Below, piece after piece: positions 13,749 to 16,037 of a stretch of DNA of 16,037 nucleotides. The stretch comes from JACRPI01 sp041671005. Its GTDB lineage: Archaea; Nanobdellota; Nanobdellia; Woesearchaeales; DSVV01. Position 1 is the stretch's first letter; every line of letters starts with the position of its first letter. The DNA is taken from assembly GCA_041671005.1 (NCBI GenBank), contig JBAZCJ010000021.1, positions 1 through 16,037 of the forward strand, given 5' to 3'. Position numbers and translations under genes: made by a program. The notes beneath the pieces are model-generated. The model was not told where the DNA came from. It saw only the letters and a list, made by a program, of their open reading frames with translations, and did not search any database.

Positions 13749-14339
13749 TCAAATAGAGGGATACCATACCATTACCTCGTCTCCAGTTACACTTTTTCCC
13801 CAATAACTAATTCCCGGGCCATAATTTGGAGGATCACGGGTTGTCCTTGGAGTAGGAGTCATTAATTCTGAAGGAAGTCGTTCTACAGGCTCTACTTTAC
13901 CTTTTAAAAAAGATATAACTGCTCTCGGAACATCTCTATCTCTGCAATAAGTTGTTAAAACATGATTTGGTCCGTCATAATGATCAAATGATGAACATCG
14001 TGGATCAAGAGTCATAACAATAAATGGAAGAGATTGATTTTTTAGTACAGCTAGTGCTTCAGCTTCTTGAGCGAATAAATCTTCTTTTGAATCAGAAGGT
14101 GGATCAATATTTCGAACAAGCAACCCAATATTTGGGTGTTGTATATCTCTTGCAAGAACACCAGTCCCGTGTACAATTCTATCTGAAAAATCTGAGTGAG
14201 GATGCCATGTTTGTTTATAATCTCCAAATACTCTATAAAAAGTTCTTAAATCGTCAATGTCATGGGATTCAAAAGATAAAACAACAAGCGAAGCAGGATG
14301 TTCTCTTCCATATTGTGCTGCATATTTTAAATGAGTCCT
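13749..14339 (-). CDS. hypothetical protein, about 196 codons, start codon apparently lost (AGG)
   Basis: The minus-strand frame ending at 13749 stays open up to 14408 and reads as a well-composed protein from about 14339 on (THLKYAAQYGREHPA, FYRVFGDYKQTWHPHSDFSD, VHGTGVLARD). There is no ATG, GTG or TTG in it before the TTG at 14123, which would cut off the first 72 codons. A TATA box (TTTATAAT) at 14362-14369 predicts a leaderless start at 14339, exactly where the codon AGG precedes ACT CAT TTA. An eight-base A run lies just upstream. Either ATG has mutated to AGG, or an unusual start is used. The family is unknown to me: it is soluble, contains VVLSFESHD and MTLDPRCSSFD strands, and ends in a Pro/Thr-rich segment. 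If the start is dead, this is a young pseudogene. Confidence 0.6.
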   Translation of the reverse strand, partial: RTHLKYAAQYGREHPASLVVLSFESHDIDDLRTFYRVFGDYKQTWHPHSDFSDRIVHGTGVLARDIQHPNIGLLVRNIDPPSDSKEDLFAQEAEALAVLKNQSLPFIVMTLDPRCSSFDHYDGPNHVLTTYCRDRDVPRAVISFLKGKVEPVERLPSELMTPTPRTTRDPPNYGPGISYWGKSVTGDEVMVWYPSI

Positions 14340-14361
14340 TTTTTTTAGAAAGATATTTGTT

Positions 14362-14369
14362 ATTATAAA
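14362..14369 (-). promoter_or_regulatory. TATA box for the hypothetical gene lacking a start codon
   Basis: TTTATAAT on the minus strand with its upstream edge 30 nt before the AGG at 14339, the same spacing as the leaderless genes in this window. Confidence 0.45.
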
Positions 14370-14401
14370 TTTTTTCAGAAAAAGAAATAAAAGTGGGCCA
14401 G

Positions 14402-14468
14402 ATACCGGTCAATGGTTACGCTCATTGGACGCAAGAGCGTGGTATTGTTTCACTGCGTTCAACAATAC
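14402..14468. ncRNA. possible structured RNA: two hairpins with complementary 11-nt loops
   Basis: Between the tRNA and the hypothetical gene lies a stretch richer in G+C than its surroundings. ACGCTC (14418-14423) pairs with GAGCGT (14435-14440), and GTATTGTT (14442-14449) pairs with AACAATAC (14461-14468); both loops are 11 nt. The loops contain GACGCA and TGCGTT, so five bases can kiss. A third short pairing, CAATG with CATTG (14410-14414, 14423-14427), competes with the first. On the minus strand the region is followed by T-rich sequence, and it could be transcribed together with the tRNA. I cannot assign it to the box C/D or H/ACA classes: no clear C, D or ACA boxes at the right places. 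Confidence 0.3.
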
Positions 14469-14496
14469 ACTTACAATACTATAGAGAAAGTAAAGG

Positions 14497-14609
14497 TGGG
14501 CCCGATGAGATTTGAACTCACGACCATTCGATTATCAGTCGAACACTCCAATGCCCAACATAATCCTTATTCGCATAAGGTAATGGATTCCAGGCTAAGC
14601 TACGGGCCC
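14497..14609 (-). tRNA. tRNA-Ile(GAU) with a noncanonical D-loop intron
   Basis: On the minus strand: acceptor stem GGGCCCG/CGGGCCC with discriminator A, D stem GCTT/GAGT (two G-U pairs), anticodon stem TTCGA/TCGAA around loop CTGATAA with anticodon GAT, variable loop TGGTC, T stem GTGAG/CTCAT around TTCAAAT. CCA is not fully encoded (CC then T). The exon sequences sum to 74 nt, normal for this tRNA, only if 39 nt are removed from the D loop (about 14551-14589). Best fit: exon 1 is 14590-14609 and exon 2 is 14497-14550, which restores AGCCTGG plus TG in the D loop. GCCT of exon 1 pairs with GGGC of the intron as the 4-bp middle helix of a bulge-helix-bulge, with cuts in GGA and ATT. The inner side is weakly paired, so the splice sites could shift by a base or two. 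Confidence 0.92.
14551..14589 (-). other. 39-nt intron in tRNA-Ile, between positions 19 and 20
   Basis: The intron holds a perfect 6-bp hairpin CCTTAT/ATAAGG closed by a GCGA (GNRA) tetraloop and ends in GGGCAT, where GGGC pairs with exon 1. Archaeal splicing endonuclease would be expected to cut it. Confidence 0.7.
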
Positions 14610-14635
14610 TTATTCTATCTTAGAAAAGTCAATGT

Positions 14636-14643
14636 TTTATAAA
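14636..14643 (-). promoter_or_regulatory. TATA box of tRNA-Ile
   Basis: TTTATAAA (same on both strands) with its upstream edge 34 nt before the tRNA 5' end, placing the start a few bases before the mature end. Confidence 0.5.
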
Positions 14644-14657
14644 TATTGTGGAATCAT

Positions 14658-14924
14658 TTATTTATCTTCTTCAATAGCTTTCTTGATAGCCAACAATTGC
14701 ATCAATTTCATTGTCTTGACTTCTTGTTGCAATGCATCCATTTGTTTTTTCATCTCTTGAAGCATTTCATAATTGTGATTGGTATTATCAACTGTTTCTG
14801 CAACTGTTTCTGACATTGTTTGTATTGTGCAAACTTGACTATTAAAATCTTTTATCCAGCTATCAACATTTTCTTTGAAAGAATAAAAATCAACAGATCC
14901 AGTTTCAGATTCTTCATGTAACAT
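14658..14924 (-). CDS. coiled-coil protein, 88 aa
   Basis: A small acidic protein with heptad-like spacing of hydrophobic residues through most of its length, strongest in MKKQMDALQQEVKTMKLMQLLAIKKAIEE at the C-terminus. It is soluble, with no motif I recognise. An ATG at 14930 touches the GAGGG ribosome binding site (14931-14935) with no spacing, while the ATG at 14924 is six bases from it, so I choose 14924. The leader of about 40 nt predicted from the TATA box (14988-14995) contains two direct TAAACT repeats at 14946 and 14959. Role unknown; an oligomerising adaptor is possible. Confidence 0.65.
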   Translation of the reverse strand: MLHEESETGSVDFYSFKENVDSWIKDFNSQVCTIQTMSETVAETVDNTNHNYEMLQEMKKQMDALQQEVKTMKLMQLLAIKKAIEEDK

Positions 14925-14945
14925 ATGCATCCCTCTTTTTTATTG

Positions 14946-14977
14946 TAAACTAATATACTAAACTGTATACTAATATG
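14946..14977. repeat. short direct repeats in the coiled-coil gene leader
   Basis: TAAACTaatatac at 14946-14958 and TAAACTgtatac at 14959-14970 are tandem, followed by TAATAT. They straddle the predicted transcription start near 14965, a place where a repressor could bind. No more can be said. Confidence 0.3.
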
Positions 14978-14987
14978 GTGGAGCTAC

Positions 14988-14995
14988 TATATAAA
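14988..14995 (-). promoter_or_regulatory. TATA box of the coiled-coil gene
   Basis: TTTATATA on the minus strand, followed by a leader of about 40 nt carrying the GAGGG ribosome binding site. Confidence 0.5.
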
Positions 14996-15045
14996 CCTTT
15001 TGATTTTGGGCTATTTAAGTTATATTGGTTGATTTTAGAAAATCA

Positions 15046-15053
15046 TTTATATA
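15046..15053 (+). promoter_or_regulatory. TATA box of the secreted-protein gene
   Basis: TTTATATA with its left edge 28 nt upstream of the ATG at 15074, predicting a leaderless or near-leaderless mRNA. Confidence 0.5.
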
Positions 15054-15073
15054 GAAACATATTAAAAATTTCC

Positions 15074-16037
15074 ATGCGCAAACTCATTATGATCCCATTA
15101 CTTTTAATTCTTGTAGCATCGCTTGTTCATGCACAGCAGAATGTAACTGCTGGAATTTCACCAGATAATCCTATGCTCTGGAAAATTGAACTTTTTTTTG
15201 AGCATGCTAGTGCAGCAATCACATCAAATGATGCGGAAAAAATAAATAAACGTATGCACAGTGCAGAAGAGCGTGCAGCGGAAATGGAAAAAATGCTTCG
15301 ATGGAAAAAAACAGAAGCTGCACAATCTGCAAAGCTTGCGTTTGATGATGAAATTTCAACACTTCAACAATATTTTTCTGAATTTGAATACAAAAGTCCT
15401 CAAAATGAGTTAGAAGCAGAATACACAGTTCAAGAAATTCTTCAAACATATGATGCAGAAATAACTGCAGTGACTGCAACACTTGAAAGTGCAGAATTAG
15501 ATGACGCTCAAAAACAAATAGTCCAGCAGTTTCTTGAAACAGTTAAAATAACAGATTTTCAAGCAGCTTTAAATGCTAAAAAAGACGCAACTTTTCTTAA
15601 ACTTAAAGCAAATGGTCTTACAGATGATGATATTGCAGCATTGGAAACAGGAATATTCAATAAAATAAAGAATGTTGCTAACACATTATTCAATAATACT
15701 GTTGCTAATAATTCAAATAGTTCTCAATTAGGATTGCTACAAGAAAATCCTAACGAGCTTGTTGAAGTACAATCTTCAGACGTACAACAATCTGAAATCC
15801 AAACGGAAGTAATAGATCAGCCAATTATTTCTGAATCATCCCCTATTGAAAATACTAATTCCGTTGTGATAGATGTCAGTTCAAAATCAAAATTAAAAAT
15901 AGATGGTACGTTGACCGCTGAACAAGAGCAGGCAGTTAATCTTCTTTATAGTCAGTTTATTGTAGAAAATACTGAAGCAGAAGTAGGAATAACAGTAACA
16001 CAAATGGATAATGGGTTGTGGAAAATAGAAAAGGGAA
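15074..16037 (+). CDS. secreted DUF5667-like protein, N-terminal 321 residues (cut by window edge)
   Basis: The frame is open from the ATG at 15074 to the end of the window. A Sec signal peptide is clear: RK, a Leu/Ile-rich core, and SLVHA-QQ with cleavage after about residue 20. Then comes A-G-I-S-P-D-N-P and a helical segment with K-I-N-K-R-M-H-S-A-E-E-R-A-A-E-M, the pattern of DUF5667-type surface proteins, in which a 'GI.PDSP' opening precedes an 'A..R..E' helix. The region to about residue 210 is mostly charged helix; the part after about 220 is Ser/Asn/Glu-rich and looks like a linker. The C-terminus is outside the window, so an anchor cannot be judged. Function of the family is not known to me. 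Confidence 0.7.
   Translation, partial: MRKLIMIPLLLILVASLVHAQQNVTAGISPDNPMLWKIELFFEHASAAITSNDAEKINKRMHSAEERAAEMEKMLRWKKTEAAQSAKLAFDDEISTLQQYFSEFEYKSPQNELEAEYTVQEILQTYDAEITAVTATLESAELDDAQKQIVQQFLETVKITDFQAALNAKKDATFLKLKANGLTDDDIAALETGIFNKIKNVANTLFNNTVANNSNSSQLGLLQENPNELVEVQSSDVQQSEIQTEVIDQPIISESSPIENTNSVVIDVSSKSKLKIDGTLTAEQEQAVNLLYSQFIVENTEAEVGITVTQMDNGLWKIEKG

Noticed and set aside
14024..14368. 114-codon frame on the plus strand
   Set aside because: The opposite strand gives a better protein with a promoter; this frame is Gln/Leu-rich shadow sequence.
14385..14470. A second complete tRNA gene beside tRNA-Ile
   Set aside because: Only the 3' end resembles a tRNA; no matching 5' acceptor strand, T arm or anticodon arm could be drawn on either strand.
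14412..14642. 76-codon frame on the plus strand
   Set aside because: It runs antisense through the tRNA-Ile gene, and its translation comes from tRNA sequence (the well-known GPMRFELTTIRL-type artefact).
15219..15482. 87-codon frame on the minus strand
   Set aside because: It is antisense to the secreted protein and rich in Leu/His/Phe, as expected for the reverse of a charged helix.
1..16037. CRISPR arrays, insertion sequences, transposase genes, integrase sites or replication origin
   Set aside because: No spaced identical repeats, terminal inverted repeats, transposase motifs or origin-binding clusters were seen; the tRNA 3' end has no integrase gene or attachment duplicate that I can support.

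Overview
The window looks like part of a low-GC archaeal chromosome, most likely from a DPANN-type lineage such as Woesearchaeota or Pacearchaeota. That lineage call is inference. The archaeal call rests on a complete transcription factor B gene, TATA boxes about 30 nt upstream of leaderless start codons, GGTGA-type ribosome binding sites inside operons, poly-T 3' ends, and a tRNA-Ile gene interrupted by a small intron that fits a bulge-helix-bulge fold.

Layout. Bases 1-850: the 3' end of a probable RIO/Bud32-like kinase, a convergent unknown gene and a small zinc-ribbon gene. Bases 851-1774: tfb (minus strand). Bases 1995-6306: a tightly coupled pair. The first gene encodes a 1023-residue protein made almost entirely of about twelve XRE/Cro-like helix-turn-helix units; the second, one base later, encodes a 412-residue protein with three copies of an unrecognised repeat. 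Bases 6364-6723: a small membrane-anchored acidic protein. Bases 6755-8974 (minus): a short Pro/Gln-rich protein, an aspartate-kinase-like enzyme without ACT domains, and a diaminopimelate decarboxylase. Divergent from this operon, at 9069-9722, is a regulator with an N-terminal HTH-like segment and two ACT-like domains; an 18-bp perfect palindrome and further half-sites lie between them. Bases 9723-10055: a decayed C-terminal remnant of cysteine synthase. Bases 10148-13689: a three-gene operon of a citrate-synthase-family enzyme, a radical SAM protein and a SufS-like PLP enzyme. Bases 13749-14339 (minus): an unknown gene that seems to have lost its start codon. Bases 14402-14468: a possible structured RNA. 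Bases 14497-14609: tRNA-Ile(GAU) with a D-loop intron. Bases 14658-14924: a coiled-coil protein. Bases 15074 to the end: the start of a secreted DUF5667-like protein.

How the parts may work together. The lysine-branch enzymes and the divergent ACT regulator look like one amino-acid-responsive unit: the kinase lacks ACT domains while the regulator carries two. The citrate-synthase/radical SAM/SufS-like operon has the look of a dedicated small-molecule or cofactor pathway that I cannot name. The poly-HTH gene and its partner are the most unusual genes here and I know no described function for this architecture. Two kinds of translation start are visible: leaderless starts placed about 28-31 nt after a TATA box, and leadered starts with a G-rich Shine-Dalgarno sequence (tfb, the membrane protein, the coiled-coil protein).
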